Source: Streptomyces sp. NRRL S-87
Lineage (GTDB): Bacteria > Actinomycetota > Actinomycetes > Streptomycetales > Streptomycetaceae
Assembly (NCBI RefSeq): GCF_000719335.1
Contig: NZ_JOGB01000029.1
Span: forward strand, 62,001 to 126,000
Length of the DNA stretch: 64,000 nt
Direction of reading: 5' to 3'
The notes under the pieces were generated by a model. The model saw only the letters and a list, made by a program, of their open reading frames with translations, was not told where the DNA came from and did no database searches. The translations under genes were made by a program, and so were the position numbers. Positions 47,826 to 59,857 of the stretch are shown piece after piece; within the stretch, counting starts at the first letter, position 1, and each line of letters starts with the position of its first letter.

Positions 47826-50207
47826 CTACTCGGTGCGCAGGCCGTCCGGGCGCATCAGCCGCAGCAGCGGCGGCAGGCTGAGGACCGTGACCAGCAGCAC
47901 CACGCCCGCGCCGATGCCGGCCATGCCGGCCACCGACGTCCAGTCGACCGCCACCGGGACGTCGGTCATCCGCATCAGTACGGCACCCAGCGCCAGGCCG
48001 GTGGCCGTGGCCAGGCCGAGGCCCAGGCCGATCGGCAGCGCCGTCTGCCAGAACACCGACAGGGTGAGGGTGCTGCGCCGGGTACCGAAGGCGACCAGGG
48101 CCGACAGCAGCTTCTTGCGCTCGCGCAGCTGCTCCAGCTGGGAGACCAGCATGCTCGCGCCGATCAGCATCAGCACCAGGACCGCGCCGATGTAGAGGCC
48201 GGTCCGGATGCTCGCGAAGCGGTTGCTCTGCTCGGTGCTCTTCAGGGTCATGACCGTGGCCAGCGGGTCGGCCTTGAAAGCCGCGGTACGGGCCCGCTCC
48301 CCGGCGTCCGCGACGGCGGGGTCGAGCTGGAGGTAGATGGAGGTGTACCCGGCGACGGCCGTGCCCTTCGGTGCGGCGCCCGGGGTGGCGAGGAGCCCGC
48401 CGCGCCTGGTGCCGGCCGGGTCCTCCCGGCTCGGCACGGCGCGCAGGCCCTTCGGCACGGTCCAGGCCACCGGCCCGGCGGTGTCGTTGCCACCGACCAT
48501 TAGCCCGGCGCCCGGCCTGGCCAGCGCCTGCGCGTTGCCGTCGTCGTACCCGCCGCGCAGGAGGAACGTGTCACCGTCCTTGCAGGAGGGCAGGTCCGCG
48601 ATCTCGCGCAGTGCGGAGCAGGAGGCGATGGTCAGTTCCGTCGTCCGCTCCGGGTTGCCGGCGTCGGCGGCGGTGACGCTGGTCAGCGGGGTGACCCGGG
48701 TGACGCCCGCCGCCCGTCGCAGCTCGCCCGCGACCGCGTCGGCCTGCGCGAGGATGCTCGTCCCGGGGTGCTGGCCGCCGCGGATCCACACCGACAGCGC
48801 CGCACGGGAGGGGTCCTCGCCGGTCCGCTTCGTGTAGTCCCCCTCGACGCCCGCGAAGAGCATCTGGAGGGCGATGGCCCCGGCCACCGCCACGGCGATG
48901 CCGTTGACCAGCCGCGCGGCGGTGCCGCTGCTGAGCTGCAGCCGGCGGACGGCCAGCTGCCAGGCGACCCCGCCGCCGGAGAGCCGGGCGACGACGCTCT
49001 CGACCAGCCAGGGCAGGATCGCGGTGATGCCGACGAGCAGCAGCACCACGCCGCCGATGACCTGCCACTGGTTGAAGTCGCCGTTCTCGCGGCCGCGTCC
49101 CATCAGCGGGGCCAGCAGACCGAGCCCGGCCAGCGGGAGCACCAGGCGCCACCAGATCCGGCGGCGGGCCGGCTTCGAGGTGCGCACCACCCCGAGCGGC
49201 TCGATGACCACGCCCCGCAGGGCGAAGAGCGTGACCCCGACGGCGGCCGCCGGCACGGCCAGCACCACCAGGGCCGTCAGCCAGGGGCTCGGCGTGAGGT
49301 CGGCCGGGAAGACACTGCGGTCCATGACGGTGAAACGGTCGGCGAACTGCCGTACCGCGGAGAAGAGCCCGGCACCCAGGGCGAGGCCGACCGCGGCCCC
49401 GGCGAGGGCCTCGCCGGCCGCGATCCGCCGGGTCATCCGGCCGTCGGCGCCGACCAGGCGCAGCGCGGCCAGGCGCCGGTCGCGGCGCTCGCCGCCGAAG
49501 CGGACGGCGGCGGCGACGAACACGGCGACCGGCATCAGCAGGGCCACGAAGACCATGACCAGCAGCAGGGTCAGCACCGGGTCGAGCGGCTCGGGCCTGA
49601 TGCCGTTCGCGAAGCCCGTGACGCGCTTGACGGAGCTGTCGTCGCGCAGGGTGTCCGAGCCCCTGTAGAAGGCGAGTTCGCCGGGGCCGATCAGACCCTC
49701 GTCGCCGATCGTCCGGGTGATCGGCCCGTCGAGGCGCTCGCGCAGCAGCGCGCCCCCGGGGGAGGCGAGGAGGTCTTTCAGGGCGGGGGAGACGGCCAGT
49801 TCGCCGGGACCGGGGAAGCGATCGAGGCCGGGCGGGAGCGGGGCGTCGGGGCCCTCGGGCCGCAGCTCGGCGCCGTACAGGTCCTCGCCGTGGAAGGACG
49901 TCTGGATCTCGGCGAACAGCAGGGTGCCGGGACCGGCTTTCTCCGCGGTGGGCGCGGTCCAGGTGCTGCGGGCGTCCGAGCGGGCGTCGCGGGCGGACAG
50001 GGCACCGGGCAGGGCGGTGGTCAGGAGCAGCAGGGCCACGCCCAGGCCCACCCCGACGCCGGTGAGCAGCGTGCGGATCCAGCCCTCGCGGCCGCCGCCC
50101 AGGGCGAACCGGGCGCCCATGCGCAGGTCCTGGAGCCAGACGGCGAGCGCGCCGCGGGCGGCCGGGCCGCGGTGCGCGGAGCCGGCCGGGTGGTGCGGGG
50201 AACTCAT
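47826..50207 (-). CDS. FtsX-like ABC transporter permease
   Basis: A 793-residue membrane protein with about ten helices in the FtsX/MacB-permease layout. The first helix (TLLTGVGVGLGVALLLLTTA) is followed by a large extracellular loop, then a bundle near 215-330, a central pair, a second large loop containing two Cys (IASCSALREIADLPSCKDGD), and a last bundle (YIGAVLVLMLIGASMLVSQL). It pairs with the ATPase encoded just upstream; ATG 50207 overlaps its stop (ATGA). Export of peptides, antibiotics or lipoproteins is the usual role; the substrate is unknown. Confidence 0.9.
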   Translation of the reverse strand: MSSPHHPAGSAHRGPAARGALAVWLQDLRMGARFALGGGREGWIRTLLTGVGVGLGVALLLLTTALPGALSARDARSDARSTWTAPTAEKAGPGTLLFAEIQTSFHGEDLYGAELRPEGPDAPLPPGLDRFPGPGELAVSPALKDLLASPGGALLRERLDGPITRTIGDEGLIGPGELAFYRGSDTLRDDSSVKRVTGFANGIRPEPLDPVLTLLLVMVFVALLMPVAVFVAAAVRFGGERRDRRLAALRLVGADGRMTRRIAAGEALAGAAVGLALGAGLFSAVRQFADRFTVMDRSVFPADLTPSPWLTALVVLAVPAAAVGVTLFALRGVVIEPLGVVRTSKPARRRIWWRLVLPLAGLGLLAPLMGRGRENGDFNQWQVIGGVVLLLVGITAILPWLVESVVARLSGGGVAWQLAVRRLQLSSGTAARLVNGIAVAVAGAIALQMLFAGVEGDYTKRTGEDPSRAALSVWIRGGQHPGTSILAQADAVAGELRRAAGVTRVTPLTSVTAADAGNPERTTELTIASCSALREIADLPSCKDGDTFLLRGGYDDGNAQALARPGAGLMVGGNDTAGPVAWTVPKGLRAVPSREDPAGTRRGGLLATPGAAPKGTAVAGYTSIYLQLDPAVADAGERARTAAFKADPLATVMTLKSTEQSNRFASIRTGLYIGAVLVLMLIGASMLVSQLEQLRERKKLLSALVAFGTRRSTLTLSVFWQTALPIGLGLGLATATGLALGAVLMRMTDVPVAVDWTSVAGMAGIGAGVVLLVTVLSLPPLLRLMRPDGLRTE

Positions 50208-50902
50208 ATGGCGCGCTCCATGTCGCGGGAGCGGCCGTCGCGCACGACGATCTCGCGGTCCGAGTACGCGGCGACCCGGGTCTCGTGGGTGACCAGCACG
50301 ACGGCGGCGTTGGCGGACCGGGCGGCCTCGGTGAGCAGCTGCATCACCAGCTCGCCGTTGAGGGAGTCCAGGGCGCCGGTGGGCTCGTCGGCGAAGACCA
50401 CGCGGGGGCCGGTGACGAGCGAGCGGGCCACGGCGACGCGCTGGCCCTGGCCGCCCGACACCTCGCCGGGCCGCTTGTCCCTGAGGTCGTCGACCTCCAG
50501 CCGCTGCATCCACTCCAGGGCGGCCCCCTCGGCGGCCTTGCGCTTGGCGCCGGCCAGGCGCAGCGGCAGGGCCACGTTCTCCACGCAGGTCAGCTCGGGC
50601 ACGAGCTGGCCGAACTGGAAGACGAAGCCGAACTCGCTGCGGCGCAGGGCGCTGCGCTCGGCGTCGCTCATGGTCGTGAGCTCGCGCCCGGCGTAGGTGA
50701 TGGAGCCGGAGTCCGGGGTGACGATGCCGGCGAGGCAGTGCAGCAGCGTGGATTTGCCGGAGCCGGAGGGGCCCATGATGGCGACGACCTCGCCGGGGTG
50801 GATGGAGAACTCCGCCCCGTCGAGGGCGTGGGTGGGCCCGTAAGCCTTGTGCAGGGCGCTCGCGGCGAGGAGGGAGCCGGCGGGCGGGGCGGCGGGGGTC
50901 AT
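50204..50902 (-). CDS. ABC transporter ATP-binding protein (MacB/LolD type)
   Basis: A 232-residue nucleotide-binding subunit. It has Walker A IMGPSGSGKSTLLHCLAG, a Q-loop region FGFVFQFGQLVPELT, signature VSGGQGQRVAVARSLV, Walker B RVVFADEPTGALDS and the H-loop VLVTHETRVA. The signature and the LDSLNGELVMQLL segment are typical of transporters with FtsX-like permeases. The start ATG 50902 overlaps the PadR stop (ATGA) and its own stop overlaps the permease start, so three genes are translationally coupled. Confidence 0.95.
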   Translation of the reverse strand: MTPAAPPAGSLLAASALHKAYGPTHALDGAEFSIHPGEVVAIMGPSGSGKSTLLHCLAGIVTPDSGSITYAGRELTTMSDAERSALRRSEFGFVFQFGQLVPELTCVENVALPLRLAGAKRKAAEGAALEWMQRLEVDDLRDKRPGEVSGGQGQRVAVARSLVTGPRVVFADEPTGALDSLNGELVMQLLTEAARSANAAVVLVTHETRVAAYSDREIVVRDGRSRDMERAI

Positions 50903-51423
50903 CGGCGTACCTCCTGGGCGAGCTGCTCGAGGCGGGCGGCGGTGAGTTCCAGCCAGCGCAGGTCGGCCTCCAGGTGGAACAGGGCGTGGTCGCAGACGAG
51001 TTGGTCGGCGAGGTCGCCCTTGCGCTTGCGGGTGGTCAGGAGGCGCATGAGGCGCAGGTGCTCGGCGCGCTGGGTGTCGAGGAGGTCCGCGGCGCTCCGC
51101 CCGGTCAGGAGCGCCAGGACGACCTTGGTGTAGAGGGTCGACTGGAGGTACGGCTCGGGCTTCTCGGGCTGGGCGAGCCAGGTCTCGACGTCGGTGATGC
51201 CGGCGTCGGTGATGGCGTAGCGCTTGCGGTCGGGGCCGTCGCCGGCCTCTATGCCTTCGACCTCGACGAGGCCGTTCTTCAGCAGGCGGGACATGGTCGA
51301 GTAGACCTGCCCGTAGTGCAGGGGCCGGTCGTGCCCGAACTTCTCGTCGAAGGCGCGCTTGAGGTCGTAACCGTGGCGTGGTCCGGCCTCCAGGAGGCCG
51401 AGGAGTGTGTGGCCGATGGACAT
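50899..51423 (-). CDS. PadR-family transcriptional regulator
   Basis: A 174-residue regulator. The PadR winged helix is at the N-terminus (HTLLGLLEAGPRHGYDLKRA, YSTMSRLLKNGLVEVEG, RKRYAITDAGITDVETWLAQ), followed by a coiled dimerisation domain (LEADLRWLELTAARLEQLAQ). ATG 51423 begins MSIGHTLLG, the normal N-terminus. Palindromes at 51433-51465 lie just upstream and are probably its operator, so the efflux operon would be self-controlled and induced by its substrate. Confidence 0.93.
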   Translation of the reverse strand: MSIGHTLLGLLEAGPRHGYDLKRAFDEKFGHDRPLHYGQVYSTMSRLLKNGLVEVEGIEAGDGPDRKRYAITDAGITDVETWLAQPEKPEPYLQSTLYTKVVLALLTGRSAADLLDTQRAEHLRLMRLLTTRKRKGDLADQLVCDHALFHLEADLRWLELTAARLEQLAQEVRR

Positions 51424-51432
51424 GCCGACGAC

Positions 51433-51465
51433 TGTACACGCGGTGTATACCTGCGGTGTATACAC
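51433..51465. promoter_or_regulatory. PadR-type operator with GTGTATAC elements
   Basis: The palindrome TACACGCGGTGTA (51435-51447) runs into a direct repeat of GTGTATAC (51443-51450 and 51456-51463); the latter belongs to the perfect palindrome GTGTATACAC (51456-51465). The site is 10-42 bases upstream of the PadR start codon. Confidence 0.8.
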
Positions 51466-51557
51466 GGGGTGCATAGTCGGCCCGGGCGGTCCCGTCCTGG
51501 CAGCTCAGAGCCCTTTGTCACGGTTCGGAACGCGACCCTGCCGGGGCCGTGGAACGC

Positions 51558-51586
51558 CGAAGGCCCCGCACGGGTCGGGGCCTTCG
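51558..51586. terminator. hairpin after the RHH-SPFH operon
   Basis: Inverted repeat of 11 bases (CGAAGGCCCCG / CGGGGCCTTCG, 51558-51568 and 51576-51586) with loop CACGGGT, eight bases past the stop of the RHH gene on the minus strand. Confidence 0.8.
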
Positions 51587-51593
51587 CCCGACG

Positions 51594-51929
51594 TCAGGAC
51601 TCGGGGGACTTGCGGGGGCGGCCGCGCCGGGCGATGGGTGCCGCCTCGTCCGGCAGGCGCCCGGACTCGGAGAGCGCCCTGCGCAGCAGGAACTCGATCT
51701 GCGCGTTCGCCGACCGCAGCTCGTCCCCGGCCCACCGCGCCAGCGCGTCGTACACCTGCGGATCCAGCCGCAGCAGTACCTGCTTGCGCTCGGCCCGCCG
51801 CGCCTTCGCGGGCCGCCCGCGGCCGGCGTCGCCCGCGCCGCCGGCGTCGCCCGCGGTGGCGGGGTCGGGCCGGTCGGCGGGTCCGGCCGGGTCGGCCGGG
51901 TCGGCGGGGTCCTTGCCGGTGGGGCTCAC
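51594..51929 (-). CDS. ribbon-helix-helix protein with basic flanks
   Basis: A 111-residue protein. A Pro/Asp/Ala-rich N-terminus (1-35) leads to a basic patch ([15 protein letters not shown]) and then an Arc-like ribbon-helix-helix ([20 protein letters not shown], then [20 protein letters not shown]). The tail [11 protein letters not shown] contains a second GRP basic segment like an AT-hook. It probably binds DNA. It is encoded after the SPFH gene with a four-base overlap (ATGA), and a perfect palindrome lies in the operon promoter, making autorepression plausible. Confidence 0.82.
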   Translation of the reverse strand: MSPTGKDPADPADPAGPADRPDPATAGDAGGAGDAGRGRPAKARRAERKQVLLRLDPQVYDALARWAGDELRSANAQIEFLLRRALSESGRLPDEAAPIARRGRPRKSPES

Positions 51930-52864
51930 TGGTACAGCGTGCCCGTGTTCACGACCGGCTGCGCCGCGCGGTCACCGCACAGCACCACCATCAGGTTCGA
52001 CACCATCGACGCCTTCCGCTCCGGGTCCAGGTCCACGATGTCCTCCTCCGCCAGCCGCGTCAGGGCCAGCTCCACCATGCCCACCGCGCCCTCGACGATC
52101 TGGCGCCGGGCGGCGACGACCGCACCGGCCTGCTGCCGCTGGAGCATCGCGGAGGCGATCTCCGGAGCGTACGCGAGGTGGGTGAAGCGGGACTCGACGA
52201 TCCGCACGCCCGCCGCCTCGACCCGCGCGTGCAGCTCGGCCGCCAGCTTCTCGGTGATTTCCTCGGCGTTCTCGCGCAGCGAGAGGCCGTCCTCCTCGTG
52301 GGCGTCGTACGGGTACTCGATCGCGATGTGCCGCACCGCCGCCTCGGTCTGGACCGACACGAACTCCTCGAAGTCGTCCACCTCGAAGCTCGCCTGCGCC
52401 GTGTCCTCGACCTGCCAGACCACCACCGCGGCCAGCTCGATCGGGTTCCCGTACGCGTCGTTCACCTTGAGGACGGCGGTCTCGTGGTTGCGCACGCGGG
52501 TCGAGATCTTCGTGCGCGAGGTCAGCGGGTTCACCCAGCGCAGGCCGTCCGTGCGGATGGTGCCCCGGTAGCGGCCGAAGAGCTGGACCACGCGCGCCTC
52601 GCCCGGGGCCACCGAGTTCAGCCCGCACATCATCACGAAGGCCGTGACGGCGAGGAGGACGCCGACGACGACCAGGGCGATCTTCACGCCGTCGGTCCCG
52701 CTCGCCGCGCCCGCGACGATCAGGCCGACGCCGCCGAAGAGGCCCAGCATGCCGAGCAGGAGGGCGAGGCCGCCGCCGACGCTGCGGGCAGGGAACTCGC
52801 GTACCTGCTGGCGCTCCGCGCCGCTCGTGGCGCCGCTCACGGCGTCTTCGATGGTCTTGCTCAT
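51926..52864 (-). CDS. SPFH (band 7/flotillin-like) membrane protein
   Basis: A 312-residue SPFH-domain protein. Two N-terminal helices (about 30-50 and 60-82) precede the SPFH domain ([59 protein letters not shown]) and a helical segment ([20 protein letters not shown]) that ends with [20 protein letters not shown]. Such proteins form oligomeric scaffolds in the membrane and often help proteases or stress responses. The start ATG 52864 has a GGGGCGG region and a perfect palindrome 70 bases upstream. Confidence 0.92.
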   Translation of the reverse strand: MSKTIEDAVSGATSGAERQQVREFPARSVGGGLALLLGMLGLFGGVGLIVAGAASGTDGVKIALVVVGVLLAVTAFVMMCGLNSVAPGEARVVQLFGRYRGTIRTDGLRWVNPLTSRTKISTRVRNHETAVLKVNDAYGNPIELAAVVVWQVEDTAQASFEVDDFEEFVSVQTEAAVRHIAIEYPYDAHEEDGLSLRENAEEITEKLAAELHARVEAAGVRIVESRFTHLAYAPEIASAMLQRQQAGAVVAARRQIVEGAVGMVELALTRLAEEDIVDLDPERKASMVSNLMVVLCGDRAAQPVVNTGTLYQ

Positions 52865-52933
52865 GGTCCGCCCCGTTTCATCAAGGTGCCGACAGAGGTT
52901 CCGCCGGCGTGGTCGGCAGGTTCACTGCCTAGC

Positions 52934-52949
52934 AAAGTGATATCACTTT
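52934..52949. promoter_or_regulatory. perfect 16-base palindrome in the SPFH promoter
   Basis: AAAGTGATATCACTTT is perfectly symmetrical and stands out as an AT-rich site in a GC-rich region. It lies 70 bases upstream of the SPFH start and 185 bases before the divergent penicillin-binding protein gene. It probably binds a dimeric regulator, possibly the RHH protein of the same operon. Confidence 0.8.
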
Positions 52950-53133
52950 TTCGGTGAAGGGCAAGCGCCGGTGCGGTTCCGGGCAACCCGGAGCGGCTTT
53001 CCCGCGTCGGTTCCAGGTGGGGTGGGTGCTCATTCTCACGTCCGGAAAAGCCCGGATTGGGAGTCCTTTGTCCAATACCGCGGTGTTAGCTTCGTGAGCT
53101 GACGTCGGGGGGTACACGAGCGGAGCAGGAGCG

Positions 53134-56469
<3,336 letters not shown>

Positions 56470-56500
56470 TCCGCCCCCGAGCCTGACCCCGCACCGAGTC

Positions 56501-56541
56501 GGCGGGCCGGTCCACCCAGGGAAGGGGGAGGCCGGCCCGCC
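56501..56541. terminator. hairpin between convergent genes
   Basis: Ten-base arms GGCGGGCCGG / CCGGCCCGCC (56501-56510 and 56532-56541) with a 21-base loop, between the collagen-like gene and the phosphatase gene. Confidence 0.65.
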
Positions 56542-56549
56542 TCCGCGTG

Positions 56550-58787
56550 TCAGCCGCGCCCGCGCCCCGAGGGCAGCGGCAGCTCGAACCAGACGACCTT
56601 GCCGCTGCTCAGCCGGGTCGCACCCCAGCGCCGCGCCATCCGGTTGACCAGGAACAGGCCCCGGCCGCCCTCGTCGGTGTCCCGGGCCCGGCGCTGGCGC
56701 GGCAGCTGCGGCGAGTCGTCGCCGACCTCGCAGCGCAGGATGTCCGTCTTCAGCAGACGCAGCGTCACCGGCCGCTCGGCGTACCGCACGGCGTTGGTGA
56801 CCACCTCGCTCACCAGCAGCTCCAGCGAGTCGCTGAGCTCCTCCAGGCCCCACCGGGCCAGCGCCCGCCGGGCGAGCCGCCGGGCCCGGCCGGGCGCGGT
56901 CTCCTCCGGGTCGAGGAACCAGTACGCGACGTCGCTCGGCGCGATCCCGTCGAACCGGGCCGCGAGCAGCGCGATGTCGTCGTCCCGGTCGCCGGGCCCG
57001 AGCATGTCGAGCACGTCGTCGCAGAGCGCCTCCAGCGGCGGCGGGTGGTCCAGCCCCGTCAGCTGCGCGGTGGTGGCCAGCCGCTCCCGCAACTGCTCGA
57101 TGCCGGTCCACACGTCCCGCAGCCGCGACTCCACCAGGCCGTCCGTGTAGAGCAGCAGGGTGGCCCCGGCGGGGGCGTCCAGCTCGACCGCCTCGAAGTC
57201 CACGCCGCCGACGCCGATCGGGGCGCCCGGCGGCACCCGCAGCACCTCGGCGCGGCCGCCGAGGTGGAGCAGGACCGGCGGCGGGTGGCCCGCGTTGGCG
57301 ATGGTGATGCGGTGCGAGACCGGGTCGTAGACGGCGTACAGGCACGTGGCCATGCGGTCCGAGCCCAGCCGCTGGGCCTGCTCGTCCAGGTGGTGGAGCA
57401 CCTCGGCCGGGGGCAGGTCGAGCTGGGCCAGGGTCTGCGCGGTGGTGCGCAGCTGGCCCATGATCGCGGCGGAGGTCATCGAGTGGCCCATGACGTCGCC
57501 CACCACCAGCGCCACCCGGCTGCCGGGCAGCGGGATCGCGTCGTACCAGTCGCCGCCGACCCGGGCGGTCTCGGCCGCCGGCAGGTAGCGCGAGGCCAGC
57601 CGCACGCCGGTGGGCTGCGGCAGGCTGTCGGGCAGCATCGTGCGCTGGAGCTCGTCCGCGATGTACGCCTCGCGGCCGTAGAGCACCGCCTTGTCGATGC
57701 CCAGCGCGGTGTGCGTGGCCAACTGGGCCGCGACGAGCAGGTCGTTCTGCTCGAACGCGGGCCGGTCGGGGCGGCGCAGGAACACGGCCGCGCCGATCAC
57801 CCGGCGGCGGCCGCGCAGCGGCGCCAGGATGGAGCGCTGACCGCGCGGTACGGGATGCTCGGTGCCCAGCAGCTCGGGCAGCGCGGCCCGGGCGGCCGGT
57901 GTGGAGCCGAAGACCGGCCGGACGCCGCGCAGGACCTCCTCCAGCGCGCCGCCGGTGCGGATCTCGCACAGCTCGGCGGCCGGGAGGTCGCCCTGCGGGC
58001 CGACCAGCGGGAGCCGGCTGAAGTCGAGCTCGGAGGCCTCGGAGCCGTCCGCCGCGCCCGCGGTGGTGCTGTTGACGGCCTCGGTGAGGTCCTCGATGGG
58101 GCGCAGCCGGTCCGTACGACGCAGCCTTAAGACGACGGGGCCGACCGGGCGCTCGTCGCCGACCGGGAGCGGGTCGCGCAGGTAGACGAGGATGGCGTCC
58201 GAGAAGGTCGGCACCGTGGCCCGGCAGAGGCCGAGCACGATCTCGTCGAGGTCGATGCCGCGCGCGATGCGGCGGGTGGCGGCGCCGACGAAGCGGAGCC
58301 GGTCGCCCTCGCGGCGGGCGACGGTGTCGGGGCCGGTGCCGGGCCCGGGTATGCCCGCGGCGGACGCCGTGCCCGTGCCCGGACCGGCTGCGGCGGCCGC
58401 CCCGCTGCCCGGGGCGGCGGCGTCGGAGCCCAGGCCGCCCGCCGGGGCCACCAGGGGGTCGTCGTCCAGGCCCGCGCCGGGCGACCCGCCGCGGGTGGCC
58501 TGGCGGGAGGGCGCCGGCGCCTTGTCGTGGCCCTCGGGGTCGGCGGACGCGGTGGCGGAGGCGCGCTGGCCGGGGCTGGAGCCGGAGCCGGCGCCCGTGC
58601 CGGCGGGGCCGGTGGCGCCCTTGGAACCGGACGCGCCCATGGCGGAGGGGCCGGCGGCGACCGCCCCGGCCTGGTGTCCCGGCTGCGCGGGCACGGCGAG
58701 GCCGCCCGGAGCATGGTTCTGCGCCGCGCTCGCCGCTGCCCCGGCACCCGGCTGCGGGCCCTCGTGAGAGGTGGGGTACTCCGTCAC
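56550..58787 (-). CDS. SpoIIE-type PP2C phosphatase with GAF and anti-sigma-like kinase domains
   Basis: A 745-residue multi-domain signalling protein. A low-complexity N-terminus (about 1-150) is followed by a PAS/GAF-like segment (LRFVGAATRRIARGIDLDEI) and a GAF domain (about 250-370). The PP2C/SpoIIE domain has the metal-binding Asp residues in RVGGDWYDAIPL and VVGDVMGHSM. The C-terminus is an RsbW-like HATPase (LELLVSEVVTNAVRYAERPV, EGGRGLFLVNRMARRWGA). Such OsaC/RsbU-like proteins regulate sigma factors by dephosphorylating anti-anti-sigma factors. GTG 58787 is chosen; an ATG lies upstream at 58829. The partner sigma factor is not in the window. Confidence 0.92.
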   Translation of the reverse strand: MTEYPTSHEGPQPGAGAAASAAQNHAPGGLAVPAQPGHQAGAVAAGPSAMGASGSKGATGPAGTGAGSGSSPGQRASATASADPEGHDKAPAPSRQATRGGSPGAGLDDDPLVAPAGGLGSDAAAPGSGAAAAAGPGTGTASAAGIPGPGTGPDTVARREGDRLRFVGAATRRIARGIDLDEIVLGLCRATVPTFSDAILVYLRDPLPVGDERPVGPVVLRLRRTDRLRPIEDLTEAVNSTTAGAADGSEASELDFSRLPLVGPQGDLPAAELCEIRTGGALEEVLRGVRPVFGSTPAARAALPELLGTEHPVPRGQRSILAPLRGRRRVIGAAVFLRRPDRPAFEQNDLLVAAQLATHTALGIDKAVLYGREAYIADELQRTMLPDSLPQPTGVRLASRYLPAAETARVGGDWYDAIPLPGSRVALVVGDVMGHSMTSAAIMGQLRTTAQTLAQLDLPPAEVLHHLDEQAQRLGSDRMATCLYAVYDPVSHRITIANAGHPPPVLLHLGGRAEVLRVPPGAPIGVGGVDFEAVELDAPAGATLLLYTDGLVESRLRDVWTGIEQLRERLATTAQLTGLDHPPPLEALCDDVLDMLGPGDRDDDIALLAARFDGIAPSDVAYWFLDPEETAPGRARRLARRALARWGLEELSDSLELLVSEVVTNAVRYAERPVTLRLLKTDILRCEVGDDSPQLPRQRRARDTDEGGRGLFLVNRMARRWGATRLSSGKVVWFELPLPSGRGRG

Positions 58788-59017
58788 GCGTGGAATTCCG
58801 TCCGTTTGCGCTCGATGTGCGCTGCACACAACTCGTCAGTCGCGGTATACCCGCTCAGCGGCGCGGGCACCGTCGCCCGTCACACCGCTCCCCGCTCGTT
58901 ACCTCTCCGCTCGTTCGGTGATGCCCGGTCAAGTCCTGCGCACAGCTTGAGGATTACGGAAGTGCAGCCTTGCGGAGGACGATCCTACGTTTGAACCCCG
59001 GGGGCGCATCAAGGGTC

Positions 59018-59716
59018 TCATGACGTCATATGCGCCGGGGTGCGGTCCCAGTCGTCCGGCAGAACCGGAACCTCCCAGGTCGGATCGGGTCGCCAGTCCT
59101 GCCAACCGTCCGAGAACGGAGCCCCCCAGGCCTCGATCCGCTCCACCGCCGCCCGTCCGGCCGCCCGGACCCGGTCGGCCCGTCCGGCGTCCATGAGGCC
59201 GACGCGCTGGGCCTGTGCGAACTCGTCCTCGTCGCGCCACTTCCAGCTCCGGTCGGGGTAGACGGAGATGTCGAGGAAGTGGTCCTCGGAGTCGACCCCG
59301 CCGGCCCAGCGCCGACGCGGCTCCTCGAGGTTGACGTACCAGCTCTTGAAGCGCCACCCGTGGTCCCAGAAGAGCCAGACCGACCACGGGTCGTCGGGCC
59401 GGGCCAGCTTCAGCACACCCGTGCCCCACCAGGGCGCGCGCTCGGTGGTGCGCGGCGCGGTGTAGCGGGTGGCGAGCGGCTCCTCGTGGACCGGGGTGCC
59501 GTCGGCGAGGACGGGTTTGACGCACTCGGTGCCCGGGGCCATCCACACCGCGAGCAGGTCGGGGGTGTCCTGGACGACGGTCACGGGGCGGCAGATGTGG
59601 ACCTGGCCCTTCAGGTCGGGGGCCGCGTCGCGGTAACGCCAGAGGATGTGGTCCCCCGGCGCCCAGTGCGTCCCCCGTGGCGCGCCGTGCGCCGCCGTGC
59701 CTGCCGTACCTGTCAT
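59018..59716 (-). CDS. DUF402 (FomD-like) protein
   Basis: A 232-residue soluble protein of the DUF402/FomD family. The family elements are LAVWMAPGTECVKPV, WSVWLFWDHGWRFKSWYVNL, DSEDHFLDISVYPDRSWKWR and DEDEFAQAQRVGLM, with the acidic metal-binding residues in DHFLDI and KWRDEDEF. Characterised members are metal-dependent nucleotide or nucleoside diphosphate hydrolases, so phosphatase activity on small nucleotides is likely. It is a separate gene between the phosphatase and fumarase genes. Confidence 0.9.
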   Translation of the reverse strand: MTGTAGTAAHGAPRGTHWAPGDHILWRYRDAAPDLKGQVHICRPVTVVQDTPDLLAVWMAPGTECVKPVLADGTPVHEEPLATRYTAPRTTERAPWWGTGVLKLARPDDPWSVWLFWDHGWRFKSWYVNLEEPRRRWAGGVDSEDHFLDISVYPDRSWKWRDEDEFAQAQRVGLMDAGRADRVRAAGRAAVERIEAWGAPFSDGWQDWRPDPTWEVPVLPDDWDRTPAHMTS

Positions 59717-59791
59717 GCGCAGATCTTAGGCGCGGGGCCGGGCGCGGTGCTGCGGTGCAGGTCACCTGTGAGATTCGGCTGGAATTGAACG

Positions 59792-59820
59792 GTCCCGGGC
59801 GGCCGTACGGCGCCCGGGAC
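59792..59820. terminator. hairpin after the class II fumarase gene
   Basis: Inverted repeat GTCCCGGGC / GCCCGGGAC (59792-59800, 59812-59820) with an 11-base loop, 38 bases past the fumarase stop on the minus strand. Confidence 0.7.
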
Positions 59821-59857
59821 GGGGGTGTTCGGCGGGCCGGCGGGGTCCCGCGGACCG

